The notes: a model not told the origin generated them from the letters alone. A stretch of 64,000 nucleotides of DNA from Butyrivibrio sp. M55 (GCF_900116865.1 NZ_FPCD01000013.1:23694-87693); one strand, 5' to 3'. Shown: positions 28,266 to 37,084, numbered from the stretch's first letter. Numbers and translations: made by a program.

Positions 28266-29804
28266 ATGAGTAAGTATAACGCTGCTGTCTTTGTAAAGAT
28301 GAAAAACTTAAAAAACTTTTGGTATACGATCACAATCAAAAACAAAATATCACTTTTCACGGGAAGTGTATTTTTGACAATCCTGGTCGCAGTATTCTTT
28401 GATGCGATCCTGATCAGGCTGTTTATGATCGACGTTAATGACATAATGGAGGACAATTCCAGATGCGGTGAGATAATTACCGTTATCGACAGGGAGAAAG
28501 AATTGTTCGATCAATACGTAAACAGTACTACCAGTGAAAACGAGGATGCTTTTAAGCTTGCGATGAAGCAGACTAAGGCTGCTGTCTATGCGATTCCGCT
28601 TAATTATTCCAGATTGGGAGAAAACAGATATGCACAGCTTTTTTCGCTTCAGACCTGTTATGACGTTTATTGCGGATACAGAGATGAAGTCCTTAGCGGT
28701 AAATTACCGAGAAGAGACTATGTGAGCAGATTGTATGCCGTTTATAATATGCAGAATTATCTGCATACTTACGCGCAGCGATTTATAGACCTTACGCTTA
28801 AAGAGGGTAATGCCAAGTATAATGAGCTGTTACCGAAAGTTTTTATGGTTCCGGTGATTGCAGTAATAATGGGGATTTTGCTGTTTTCAACGGTACTTGA
28901 GATTTCAAGGATGATGAATAAATCTATTACTGAACCTGTGCTTAAGCTTGCGCATGCGTCCAGAAGGATTGCGGCAAATGATTTCGACGTGGATGATGTT
29001 GCCGCAAACAACAGGGATGAACTTGGTGAGCTGATCATTGCTTTTAACAAGATGAAATACGCGACAGGTGAGTACATAGGTGCTTTGGAGGAGAGAAGAC
29101 AGGCTCTTGATAAGCTTCACGCAAAAGAAGTTGAGACTCTTGAAGCAGAGAAGCAGCTTGATGCAATGAATCTGGAACTTCTTAAGAATCAGATCAATCC
29201 GCATTTTCTTTTTAATACTCTTAATGTAATAGGTGGAATGGCTAACCTTGAGGGCGCATCGACGACAGAGGAGATGATAAGCGCACTCAGTTCGCTCTTT
29301 AGATATAATCTGAAGCATCAGGAGAAGGAAGTACTTCTTTCTCAGGAGCTTAAGGTTGCAGCCGATTACATGTATTTGCAGAAAATGCGTTTCGGGGAAA
29401 GAGTTAAGTATACGGTTGATTGTAGGGTGAACGCAGACAATGTAATGGTTCCTACATTTACATTGCAGCCCATAATCGAGAATTGTATTATTCATGGAAT
29501 TTCACCGAAAGTTGAGGGCGGTAGTGTATCTGTTTTGGTTGGCAAAAAGGCTGACAAGCTTATAATTTCCGTCACCGATACGGGAAAGGGAATGGAACTT
29601 AGCCAGCTTAGGGAGATACGTGGAAGCTTGGGCGGAAAACAAACCAGTACCATGGGTATAGGCATGGGAAACATTTTCAGGAGAATAAAGGCTATGTATG
29701 AGGACGCGGATATGAGAGTTAACAGCGTTCTGGGAAAAGGTACACAGGTAATTATTATTCTTCCCTACCGTGCAGGAGATTCAATTTATACTCGAGGAGA
29801 CTAA
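28266..29804 (+). CDS. Sensor histidine kinase (HPK7/LytS-YehU type)
   Basis: A 512-residue kinase. Membrane segments at about residues 29-55 and 190-215 bracket an extracellular helical domain of about 135 residues; a HAMP domain (NKSITEPVLKLAHASRRIAA...) and a coiled coil follow. The His_kinase domain has the phospho-acceptor motif NPHFLFNTL and an ATPase domain with IIENCIIHG, DTGKGM and GIGMGN. It forms a two-component pair with the AraC-type regulator 3 bases downstream. The start has no ribosome binding site. An internal ATG at 28299 would shorten the protein by 11 residues, also without a good site. Confidence 0.9.
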   Translation: MSKYNAAVFVKMKNLKNFWYTITIKNKISLFTGSVFLTILVAVFFDAILIRLFMIDVNDIMEDNSRCGEIITVIDREKELFDQYVNSTTSENEDAFKLAMKQTKAAVYAIPLNYSRLGENRYAQLFSLQTCYDVYCGYRDEVLSGKLPRRDYVSRLYAVYNMQNYLHTYAQRFIDLTLKEGNAKYNELLPKVFMVPVIAVIMGILLFSTVLEISRMMNKSITEPVLKLAHASRRIAANDFDVDDVAANNRDELGELIIAFNKMKYATGEYIGALEERRQALDKLHAKEVETLEAEKQLDAMNLELLKNQINPHFLFNTLNVIGGMANLEGASTTEEMISALSSLFRYNLKHQEKEVLLSQELKVAADYMYLQKMRFGERVKYTVDCRVNADNVMVPTFTLQPIIENCIIHGISPKVEGGSVSVLVGKKADKLIISVTDTGKGMELSQLREIRGSLGGKQTSTMGIGMGNIFRRIKAMYEDADMRVNSVLGKGTQVIIILPYRAGDSIYTRGD

Positions 29805-29807
29805 AGA

Positions 29808-30593
29808 ATGTATAGAGTACTGATTGCAGATGATGAGCCTATTGAGAGACAGGTTATATCAAAAAAATTAAACGGATTTTTTAAAGATCAGATAGAGATA
29901 TTTTTGGCGGCTAACGGAGTTGAGGCTGTCGAGCTGGTAAAAGAGAAGCATTGTCAGATCGCGCTTCTTGATATTTCCATGCCCGGAAAGAATGGACTTG
30001 ACGCCGCAGAAGAGATCAGAACTTTTGATGAGAAATGCAGTATTATCTTTCTCACGGCTTTTGATGAATTCAGCTATGCCAAAAAAGCTATCGAAGTAAG
30101 AGCGCTCGATTATTTACTTAAACCGGGTGCGGACAATGAACTTATAAATGTATTGGAAGAAGCATTTTCAATCGCGGACAAATATGAAACAGAGGTAAAG
30201 AACGTAGATACTATAAAAAAGAGCACTCCTTCTTCAGACTTTAATCTTGATGAAAAGGATTTCTCAAAGTCTGGAGAGATAGTGCGTGAAGCAAAAAAAT
30301 ATATAGACGAGCACTATAAAGAAGATATTTCACTACAAGACGTTGCCGGAGTTTTAGGGTACTCAGATGTATATTTCTGCAAACTTTTCAAGCAGAATTT
30401 CGGCAAAAGCTTTATAGTATACTTAAATGAACTTAGAATCAGCAAGGCAAAAGAATTTTTGGCAAATCCTGCGATCAATATCAAAGATATCAGTTCTGAA
30501 GCGGGTTACAGAGATGCCAATTATTTTGCGAGAGTCTTTAAACGTATGACGGGGCAGACACCCAGTGAATACAGAAACGGAGTCATTGACTGA
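29808..30593 (+). CDS. AraC-family response regulator
   Basis: A 261-residue regulator: receiver domain (residues 1-120, DD at 8-9, phospho-Asp55 in LLDISMPG, Thr in FLTAFDEF, Lys in LLKPGA) and a C-terminal AraC DNA-binding domain (about 160-258, with LGYSDVYFCKLFKQNFGKSF and the signature YRDANYFARVFKRMTGQTPSEYR). It is the partner of the kinase at 28266 and probably activates the neighbouring TRAP operon. GAGGAG lies 10 bases before the start. Its stop overlaps the next ATG by one base. Confidence 0.92.
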   Translation: MYRVLIADDEPIERQVISKKLNGFFKDQIEIFLAANGVEAVELVKEKHCQIALLDISMPGKNGLDAAEEIRTFDEKCSIIFLTAFDEFSYAKKAIEVRALDYLLKPGADNELINVLEEAFSIADKYETEVKNVDTIKKSTPSSDFNLDEKDFSKSGEIVREAKKYIDEHYKEDISLQDVAGVLGYSDVYFCKLFKQNFGKSFIVYLNELRISKAKEFLANPAINIKDISSEAGYRDANYFARVFKRMTGQTPSEYRNGVID

Positions 30594-31603
30594 TGAAAAA
30601 AAGATGGCCCATTGTGGCGATGATAGCATGCATAATTTTGATTATGGTCGCTGTCTTATTCTTTTTTAATAACAGAAAAGATAAAGCTAATTCTCCGGAA
30701 TACGTTCTATTGTATGCAGAGAACCAGACCGCTGATTATCCGACTACACTCGGTGGACAGAAATTTGCGGATCTTGTATATGAGAGAACAAACGGAAGGA
30801 TTAAGATTATCGTAAAACATGACGCGGAACTTGGAAGCGAAGCGGAAGCAATAAACCAGATGAAATACGGCGGAATTGCTTTTGCCAGAGTATCACTTTC
30901 ACAGCTGGCAGAGAGAATACCTTCGATGAATGTTCTGCTTATGCCGTTTTTGTATAATGACTCAGATCATATGTGGAGAGTACTTGAAGGCGATATCGGA
31001 GACAGGTTTCTTTTAAAGACAGATGAATACGATCTTGTCGGACTATCATGGTATGATGCGGGCGCCAGAAATTTCTACAGTAAAACAAAGCCGATCACCT
31101 GCATTGAAGATATAAACGGAATGAAGATAAGAGTTCAGGAATCTTCGATGATGGCGGATATGGTTGAGGCTCTCGGTGCTAAGCCTGTAGAGGTTGTATA
31201 TTCTGAAGTATATTCGGCGTTTGAACAGGGACTGGTTGACGGAGCCGAGAATAACTGGCCGTCATATGAGAGTATGAAGCACTACAAGGTTGCAGGGTAT
31301 TATACGATCGACGAACACATAAGAGTTCCGGAGCTGCAGGTGTGTTCCAAAGTTATCTGGAACAAGCTCAGTGAAGAGGATAGGAATATAATACACGATT
31401 GTGCGCTTGAATCATCGGCGTATGAGAGGCAGCTTTGGAAGGACAGAGAAGAAAGCTCAAGAAAGATCGCTGTTTCCAACGGAACACAGGTTATCGAGCT
31501 TACTCCCGAAGAGAGAAAGAAATTCAGGGATGCTATGACCGGCGTCTATGAGAAGTATTGTGGTGATTATATGGACGTTGTGCGCAGAATAATGACATAT
31601 TGA
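30593..31603 (+). CDS. Membrane-anchored DctP-like solute receptor, probable sensor component
   Basis: A 336-residue protein with a single uncleaved membrane helix (residues 6-26, no lipobox Cys) and a TRAP-type DctP fold (about 38-330). The ligand-contact stretch NGMKIRVQESSMMADMVEALGAKPVEVVYSEVYSAFEQGLVDGAENNW is conserved, including the Arg. It is translationally coupled to the response regulator (TGATG) and has no permease of its own, so it probably binds the TRAP substrate and presents it to the sensor kinase. It could instead be a second importer receptor; the anchor and the operon argue for signalling. Confidence 0.87.
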   Translation: MKKRWPIVAMIACIILIMVAVLFFFNNRKDKANSPEYVLLYAENQTADYPTTLGGQKFADLVYERTNGRIKIIVKHDAELGSEAEAINQMKYGGIAFARVSLSQLAERIPSMNVLLMPFLYNDSDHMWRVLEGDIGDRFLLKTDEYDLVGLSWYDAGARNFYSKTKPITCIEDINGMKIRVQESSMMADMVEALGAKPVEVVYSEVYSAFEQGLVDGAENNWPSYESMKHYKVAGYYTIDEHIRVPELQVCSKVIWNKLSEEDRNIIHDCALESSAYERQLWKDREESSRKIAVSNGTQVIELTPEERKKFRDAMTGVYEKYCGDYMDVVRRIMTY

Positions 31604-31613
31604 TAATGAGTGC

Positions 31614-32177
31614 TTATCTGTGTGCAAGTTTCCCGGCTATTGCAGTAATGCCGAGAAAAACGAAGACAATGGCTTCGAGCATCAGATAAGAGTTGTTTTT
31701 ATAAAAAAGAAGAAGGACGGATATAACGGTTGAAACAAAGATCGTTATATTCGTCTTTTTTTTGAATATATCATTTTCACAGTCATCGACATTCCTGTTT
31801 GGGTGATCTACAGGACCTGTAAGGAGAATCAGGGTTGCAAAGAAATGGTAGATCAAAAAAGATATAAAGAGCGGAAGAGTAACATATTTTACCGCAAGGA
31901 GTGTTACGGTAAGGATGAGGCAGGAAGCTATGTAGCACGCGAAGTAGCTACTTAGATGAAGCCCCCCTCCAAACGAACGCATCGGGATGAAAATCAGAAA
32001 AAAGAAGAGACACGGGCGCAGCATACCCAGAAAAAGAGCTATGATTATACTTGTCATGGTGCTCAGTGCAACTTCAAGGAAGCACACAAAGCCGTAATTG
32101 TATATATCATAATCTTTTTCTTCGATAACGCCTTTATTTAATATATAATCTGTGAGTCTCTTTGATATGTAGTCCAT
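31614..32177 (-). CDS. agrB: AgrB-family autoinducer-processing cysteine protease
   Basis: A 187-residue integral membrane protein of the AgrB family, which cuts and cyclises the AgrD pre-peptide. The catalytic pair is His74 and Cys81 in RSFGGGLHLSSYFAC, spaced seven residues apart as in staphylococcal AgrB (His77, Cys84), with the conserved Arg67 before it. About five or six membrane helices are predicted. It lies 26 bases downstream of agrA on the minus strand and is the second gene of that operon. The ribosome binding site is weak. It should act on the peptide encoded at 34592-34729. Confidence 0.93.
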   Translation of the reverse strand: MDYISKRLTDYILNKGVIEEKDYDIYNYGFVCFLEVALSTMTSIIIALFLGMLRPCLFFFLIFIPMRSFGGGLHLSSYFACYIASCLILTVTLLAVKYVTLPLFISFLIYHFFATLILLTGPVDHPNRNVDDCENDIFKKKTNITIFVSTVISVLLLFYKNNSYLMLEAIVFVFLGITAIAGKLAHR

Positions 32178-32203
32178 AAAGAAATCCCATTAACCAATCA
32201 GGT

Positions 32204-32944
32204 TTATTCGGTGTAATTGCCGTCGCCTATCATCTCGACGATCTTTCGCCTTACTTCTTTTTGTCTGTTTTCGCTGATCTTCAGACAGAATTCGTTATTG
32301 CCGTAATTTATCGTCATGCTACTGTAATTCATGCGGCATACATATTTGTAATTAACAAGATAAGACTGGTGGATCCTAAAGAAATACTGACTTGAACTTT
32401 CGAGTTCTTTTTGAATATCGTTTAATTTGTCGTAGAAGACATCGCTTGTGCCGTCATTTAGATGAATCGTTATCACGCGGTTTTTGCTTTCGAAGTAAAC
32501 GATATTGCCTATTGAAGTTTTTTTCACCTTCCTGTTATAGGTGTACTGAAAATAGCCCTCGGCTTTGTCGATTCTGGTGAGAGCCTGAGAGAAGTATTTT
32601 TTGAATATTTTCTCGTCTATCGGTTTTGAAAGAAATCTGAAAGGCTCGACTTCAAAAAGTTCCTTGAGATAGCTTTCGTAGTTTGAAACGTAGATTATGA
32701 GCGAGTCCTTGTCTATTGTACGGATCATGCGGGCTGTGGTTATTCCGTCCAGTTCTTTCATCTCGATGTCGAGAAAGATTATGCTGTAGCGGTCGCCTTT
32801 AATGATGCTGCGTGCAAGTGGGGAACCGTCGTAGAAAACATCAATTTCGGGGCGTATTCCTCTTGCAAGGCACTCACCGTTTAAAAGCGTTTCAATTTTG
32901 CCGGAAAGCTTTACATCGTCATCACAAATTGCAATCTTAATCAT
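32204..32944 (-). CDS. agrA: AgrA-type response regulator with LytTR domain
   Basis: A 246-residue response regulator. The receiver domain (residues 1-120) has the acidic pocket ICDDD and the phosphorylation Asp in IIFLDIEMKELDG; the C-terminal LytTR domain (about 140-238) has RIHQSYLVNYKYV and VYFESKNRVITIHL-type strands. LytTR proteins bind paired 9-bp direct repeats about 12-13 bp apart, a pattern found twice nearby (33071-33100 and 34485-34514). GGAGG lies 6-10 bases before the ATG. It is divergently transcribed from agrC. Confidence 0.92.
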   Translation of the reverse strand: MIKIAICDDDVKLSGKIETLLNGECLARGIRPEIDVFYDGSPLARSIIKGDRYSIIFLDIEMKELDGITTARMIRTIDKDSLIIYVSNYESYLKELFEVEPFRFLSKPIDEKIFKKYFSQALTRIDKAEGYFQYTYNRKVKKTSIGNIVYFESKNRVITIHLNDGTSDVFYDKLNDIQKELESSSQYFFRIHQSYLVNYKYVCRMNYSSMTINYGNNEFCLKISENRQKEVRRKIVEMIGDGNYTE

Positions 32945-33070
32945 ATCCTACCTCCAAAAATCGGGTAAAAAATCAAAGTAAGTAACAAAAGTGCAGGATT
33001 AGTAATCATTATTCAATATTGTCTAAGAAAGTATACATTTTTTTTCTGAAATATGCAAAAACCGCGATTC

Positions 33071-33100
33071 TTACATGAAACGCCGTAAATATTACAAATT
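33071..33100 (+). promoter_or_regulatory. LytTR (AgrA) direct-repeat box upstream of agrC
   Basis: TTACATGAA (33071-33079), 12 bases, then TTACAAATT (33092-33100): repeats in a 21-bp period. The likely -10 element TATGAT begins at 33125, exactly 25 bases after the box, the same distance as at agrD. No good -35 is present, fitting activator dependence. Confidence 0.65.
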
Positions 33101-33170
33101 GGAAAAAGCCCGTTGTTTTTATGTTATGATTTATAACAGGTGGTTTTATAAGGAAAGAAGGGGCTTATAA

Positions 33171-34484
33171 ATGGGTGAGTACATGTCGATTATTACTGGA
33201 GTTTTCTTGGCTTTTCTTTTTATCATGATCGTTCGGAAATGTATGGACGTTTTCTTGCCTGAACGCAGCAACAACATAGTCAGATATGTTGTGTGGGCAA
33301 TGTATTTTACTTTTTCTTCGGCGTCAAATCTGACGAATATAGTAAGACCAATCGTCTTGATATCTACGAATATTCTCTTTATCTTTACACTTGCGATGCT
33401 GGACAGAAAGGCGTCGGTAAAGATTGCCTGCTTTTTCTCATTTATCGTATGTGCGGTCTGGATGCTTGTGGAAGTCGGAGCCGTGATCGTAGTTGAGATG
33501 TACGGCATTAATTTCGTAGAAAACAGGGACGCTGTGTGCTTTGTTTCACTTCTGATAATGCTTCTTCTGGTAGTAGCTTTGGATAAGACATGGAAGGGGC
33601 CGAAATACGGTGAAATTCCGCTCAAATATTTTTTAATGATTCTTTCTATACCGCTTATCAGCATATTTCTTACAAACCGCATTTTTCTGATAGCGACGCA
33701 TCACCATGAGTACAACGACTTTGCGGTTATTTCAAGTGCTTTTCTCCTAATGATGAATTACATAATCTTCGAGGTATATACGTGGATGAGCAGGGACGCC
33801 GAACTTAAGTCACTTAATAAGCTTTACGGCCAGCAGCTCGAACTATGCAGCAGACAGGCGGCAGAGCAAGAGCAGCTCTATATGGAAATAAAGAGGACGA
33901 GGCACGACATGAAGAGCCATCTGGCCAGTCTTTTGGGAATGGTCGAGTCGGGGGAAAAAGATGAAGCGGTAAATTATATACAGCAGCTTCTTGCCGACGG
34001 GCTCGGAAGGTCAAGTGAAGAAATATCAAAGAGCGGCAATATAGTCATTGATTCGCTTGTAAATTACAAATATTCCATAGCAAAAAAAGAAGGAATAGCA
34101 TTTGAGGCATCAACCTTTGTGCCGTCGGTTCTTCCGTTTAAGAGTGAACACCTCGTAATTATCTTAGGCAACCTTTTGGAAAACGCATTTGATGCATGTA
34201 TGAAGGTTCAGCCGAAGGGCAGATTTATCCGTCTTGATATGAACTATGAAAAGAACATGCTCAAGATCAGCATAAAGAACAGCTGTATCTATGAAAACAG
34301 ACGAGACAGATACGGAAGATTCTTTTCGACAAAACATGATGCGGAGCATCACGGAATAGGGCTTGCATCGATAAAACAGGCGGTTTCCGGATATGACGGA
34401 GATGTTATCATCGATGACAAAGGAAATCAGTTCGGCGTTGATGTAATAATGTACGGAAAAGAAGAGAGTGAAAATCCGCAATAA
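33171..34484 (+). CDS. agrC: AgrC-type sensor histidine kinase
   Basis: A 437-residue kinase. An N-terminal membrane domain with about six helices (residues 1-205) serves as peptide receptor. The DHp helix carries the HPK10 phospho-acceptor in TRHDMKSHLASLLGM, and the GHKL ATPase domain (about 320-430) has LGNLLENAFDAC and HGIGLASIKQAV. It is the expected receptor for the cyclic peptide made from AgrD by AgrB and the phosphodonor of AgrA. AGAAGGGGC lies before the ATG. agrD follows 107 bases downstream behind its own promoter. Confidence 0.92.
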   Translation: MGEYMSIITGVFLAFLFIMIVRKCMDVFLPERSNNIVRYVVWAMYFTFSSASNLTNIVRPIVLISTNILFIFTLAMLDRKASVKIACFFSFIVCAVWMLVEVGAVIVVEMYGINFVENRDAVCFVSLLIMLLLVVALDKTWKGPKYGEIPLKYFLMILSIPLISIFLTNRIFLIATHHHEYNDFAVISSAFLLMMNYIIFEVYTWMSRDAELKSLNKLYGQQLELCSRQAAEQEQLYMEIKRTRHDMKSHLASLLGMVESGEKDEAVNYIQQLLADGLGRSSEEISKSGNIVIDSLVNYKYSIAKKEGIAFEASTFVPSVLPFKSEHLVIILGNLLENAFDACMKVQPKGRFIRLDMNYEKNMLKISIKNSCIYENRRDRYGRFFSTKHDAEHHGIGLASIKQAVSGYDGDVIIDDKGNQFGVDVIMYGKEESENPQ

Positions 34485-34514
34485 TTACATGAATATCCGC
34501 TTTTTCTACATGAA
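34485..34514 (+). promoter_or_regulatory. LytTR (AgrA) direct-repeat box upstream of agrD
   Basis: TTACATGAA (34485-34493), 12 bases, then CTACATGAA (34506-34514), a 21-bp period. The -10 element TATAAT is at 34539-34544, starting 25 bases after the box as at agrC. No consensus -35 is visible, so AgrA would be needed for activity. Confidence 0.75.
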
Positions 34515-34591
34515 GTGAATAATTTGCGCAATATAAAGTATAATTATTGCGGGAATATAACACTTTTTAAGGATTAAGGAGGGTATTCAAG

Positions 34592-34729
34592 ATGAAAAGA
34601 GAGAAAACGTTTATTGCAAAAATGCTCAGAGAAATTGCCCGCAAGTCAGTAAAGGTAAGTAGCGACAGCAGGTGCATGTATATTATGCATCAACCTAAGA
34701 TGCCTTCCGATGTCGGGAGAATACAATAA
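34592..34729 (+). CDS. agrD: AgrD-like cyclic autoinducer pre-peptide, 45 residues
   Basis: A short gene with a near-perfect ribosome binding site (AAGGAGGG at 34576-34583, 8-base gap). The peptide has the three-part AgrD plan: an amphipathic basic leader (MKREKTFIAKMLREIARKS), a short core with a single Cys at residue 28 (SDSRCMYIM), and a tail HQPKMPSDV that matches the C-x4-x-QPK-x-P pattern of clostridial AgrD pre-peptides. AgrB should cleave near residue 32/33 and join the new C-terminus to Cys28, giving a five-residue thiolactone ring CMYIM with an N-terminal extension of unknown length. It sits directly downstream of agrC behind its own AgrA box. Confidence 0.88.
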   Translation: MKREKTFIAKMLREIARKSVKVSSDSRCMYIMHQPKMPSDVGRIQ

Positions 34730-34743
34730 AGAATAGACATTAA

Positions 34744-34786
34744 AAATCCCCGTAAGCATGACGCTTAAGGGGATTTATCTTTTATA
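34744..34786. terminator. Bidirectional terminator between agrD and the convergent gene
   Basis: AAATCCCC(g)TAAGC / GCTTA(a)GGGGATTT stem, ATGAC loop, T-rich tail on both strands. Confidence 0.87.
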
Positions 34787-34802
34787 ATATGATACTTAAT
34801 TC

Positions 34803-36503
34803 TTACTTTTCTGAGAGCCAGTCGTAGCGCTCGATGTCGATACTGCTGATGATATTCTTGTCATCGCTTAAATAGATCTCAATGGTTTCCTTAGGAAATT
34901 CCGATTTATCAGCCTGATCGAAAGGAATCTTGTAAGTGTTGAACTTCTCGTTGTATGTGAAGTTCTTGATTCCCTTTGCATTAAGTGCACTCTCAAGGTC
35001 TGCCTTGGACATTCCGAGCTTAATGTCTCCCGCCATTGTAAGGTCGAGAGGATTAAGTGTGCTGTTAAATGCTGAGATAAACACAACTATTGTATTATCA
35101 AGTGTCACAGCGTTCGGAAGGGGATTAACCACCTTTGCCGTAATGTTGAAATCGCCTTTCTTAAGTGTCAGAATCACACCGTTCATTGAAGGAACAGATT
35201 CTGATTCGCCTGTGCTTGTCCAGCCCTGCTCGGCAAGTGTCTTATACGGAACGGGTAAATTGTAGGTTGTTCCGTCAAGAGTGAAGTTACCGGATAAAAG
35301 GTCATCTCCGAGTGTCAAAGGAGCTTTGTAAAGACCAAGGTAATCAGGTGTCTTGGAACTTACGGCAGGCTGCACGAAATCTGCAGGCATTGTCTTGTTA
35401 CGGATACTGATAAATGTCAGTACATTGTTCTCAAAGCTGTATGTAGCGGAAAGGTTAAATTCGTCTTCCTTACCCTTTCCTCTGTATGTAAGAGTAACCG
35501 AATTGCCGCTTGTGTTGGTACTGCTGGGCTCTCCGAGTTCGTTCTTTACTTCGTCAACGGTAGTCTTCTGTAAAGTAAATTTATCGTTGTAGAATTTTAC
35601 TTCTGCGCCTGTCTGCTTTACAAATGAATCCGAAAAATCACAGTCATAAACAAGGCACTTTGAAAGCGGCTGAGCATCAATGGAATGATTGATGACTCCA
35701 AAATACTGAGAATCCTTACCTTTTCCCGAATAGTTAAGTTTTACGGTCTCACAGTCGCCGGCGTACAATGTCTTGTTTGCATCTTCCTTGTCATCATATG
35801 TCCAACCGTTGGCAAGAAGCTCGTCGATGCTCATCGGGAGAGCATACTGCTTGCCGTTTACGCTGAAACTTGAGAACATTGCAGATTCGTTAACAGATGC
35901 CGGAGTCGACTTTGTGATAGTCTGTCCCGGTGTGCTCTGGCTACTTGTGGTAGTCGGACTCTGCTTTGTAATAATGTTCTGATCGTACGGGTTGGCACGA
36001 GATGTTGTAGTGCTGAAAAACAGCGCTGTCAAAACAATCACTGCGGCTATAGATGAACCCAGTGCAACTGACTGGGGAGTTAACTTATTCTTTTTGGGCT
36101 GACCGTATCCCTGATATGGATTCTGTCCCATATTCATCTGATAAGGCTGTCCGTACATGCTGTTCATGACCTGCATGGGTTGACCGTATCCGCCTGACAT
36201 AGGCTGGCCGAACTGATTGTTCATAGGCTGCTGATATGATTGTCCGTATGGATTCATGGCAGGCTGCTGATATCCCTGACCAAAAGGCTGCCCGTTTGGA
36301 TTGCCAAAAGGCTGCTGAAATGAGAAATTTTCCTGTCCCCAAGGATTCTGCTGATAACCCTGCTGATAAAACTGATTGAAATCCTGTCCGGCGCGGTTTT
36401 CTGACTGAAATTTGTCTAATTCTATAGTCTGAGCAGCATCATATGATTGCTGATTATTTGTAATTGGTTGTCCTGTAATAGGATCATAAATTCTTTGGTT
36501 CAT
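34803..36503 (-). CDS. Membrane protein with Gln/Pro/Gly-rich cytoplasmic N-terminus and large extracellular part
   Basis: A 566-residue protein. Residues 1-135 are low complexity, rich in Gln, Asn, Pro, Gly and Tyr (NPYGQSYQQPMNNQFGQP). A single membrane helix (about residues 145-165, VALGSSIAAVIVLTALFF) leads to an extracellular region of two or three related segments, each beginning with a pattern like FSVNGKQYALPMSIDELLANGW or FTLDGTTYNLPVPYKTLAEQGW. These recurring segments look like a repeat domain common in Lachnospiraceae surface proteins, but I cannot name it. The start is ATG 36503 with GGAGG 10 bases upstream. The function is unknown. Confidence 0.78.
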   Translation of the reverse strand: MNQRIYDPITGQPITNNQQSYDAAQTIELDKFQSENRAGQDFNQFYQQGYQQNPWGQENFSFQQPFGNPNGQPFGQGYQQPAMNPYGQSYQQPMNNQFGQPMSGGYGQPMQVMNSMYGQPYQMNMGQNPYQGYGQPKKNKLTPQSVALGSSIAAVIVLTALFFSTTTSRANPYDQNIITKQSPTTTSSQSTPGQTITKSTPASVNESAMFSSFSVNGKQYALPMSIDELLANGWTYDDKEDANKTLYAGDCETVKLNYSGKGKDSQYFGVINHSIDAQPLSKCLVYDCDFSDSFVKQTGAEVKFYNDKFTLQKTTVDEVKNELGEPSSTNTSGNSVTLTYRGKGKEDEFNLSATYSFENNVLTFISIRNKTMPADFVQPAVSSKTPDYLGLYKAPLTLGDDLLSGNFTLDGTTYNLPVPYKTLAEQGWTSTGESESVPSMNGVILTLKKGDFNITAKVVNPLPNAVTLDNTIVVFISAFNSTLNPLDLTMAGDIKLGMSKADLESALNAKGIKNFTYNEKFNTYKIPFDQADKSEFPKETIEIYLSDDKNIISSIDIERYDWLSEK

Positions 36504-36686
36504 TTCAGTGTGTCCTCCACATCCATTAATCACTATAAATATTTTATTGTATAATTAACAATTTGTAAATATAAATTAACAAAAAATAAATATTTAGATT
36601 AGAAAAAAACGTAAAAAAATATGATAAGATATTAGTAGATTTTTTATTGAAGATTTTTGTGTGTTATAAAGTAGGAGGTTCGTATT

Positions 36687-36941
36687 ATGATGATCTCGGC
36701 TGAAGGTTATAAGTCCATGCATGAATCTGATTCAATCGATGAACTTATAGCGGAACGTAAGCAACTTGTAGGCGAATTGGAGCAGCTGGAAAAGATAGTA
36801 CGCAAGAACGATAAAAATGATGATTCGTGGAATGAAAGTCCGGGTCCGGATGTCCGTTACCAGATGACACTTACCTATCTTATACAGATCTGTGAGCTTT
36901 TGTGGGCACGGTTCAGTTCCGAAATGTCATGGGACAAATAG
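36687..36941 (+). CDS. Small cytoplasmic protein, 84 residues
   Basis: An acidic helical protein with a likely coiled-coil stretch (DELIAERKQLVGELEQLEKIVRK) and a second helical half (YQMTLTYLIQICELLWARF). A strong AGGAGG precedes the start. No family recognised. It stands alone, divergent from the gene at 36503, and is separated by a terminator from the next small gene. Confidence 0.65.
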   Translation: MMISAEGYKSMHESDSIDELIAERKQLVGELEQLEKIVRKNDKNDDSWNESPGPDVRYQMTLTYLIQICELLWARFSSEMSWDK

Positions 36942-37041
36942 GGTATAGACTATAACGAAATGTGATGATATAATTAACATGTTCACATATATGTTATCAC
37001 ATGTGCGTGGACAAACGTGCAATTTGAAATAGCAATACAAG

Positions 37042-37084
37042 GTGGTATTTATCAAAAAAACTGTTGATAGATACCGCTTTTTTG
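37042..37084 (+). terminator. Rho-independent terminator
   Basis: GTGGTATTTATC / GATAGATACCGC stem (12 bp with G.T pairs) followed by T6; 100 bases after the 84-residue gene. Confidence 0.78.
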
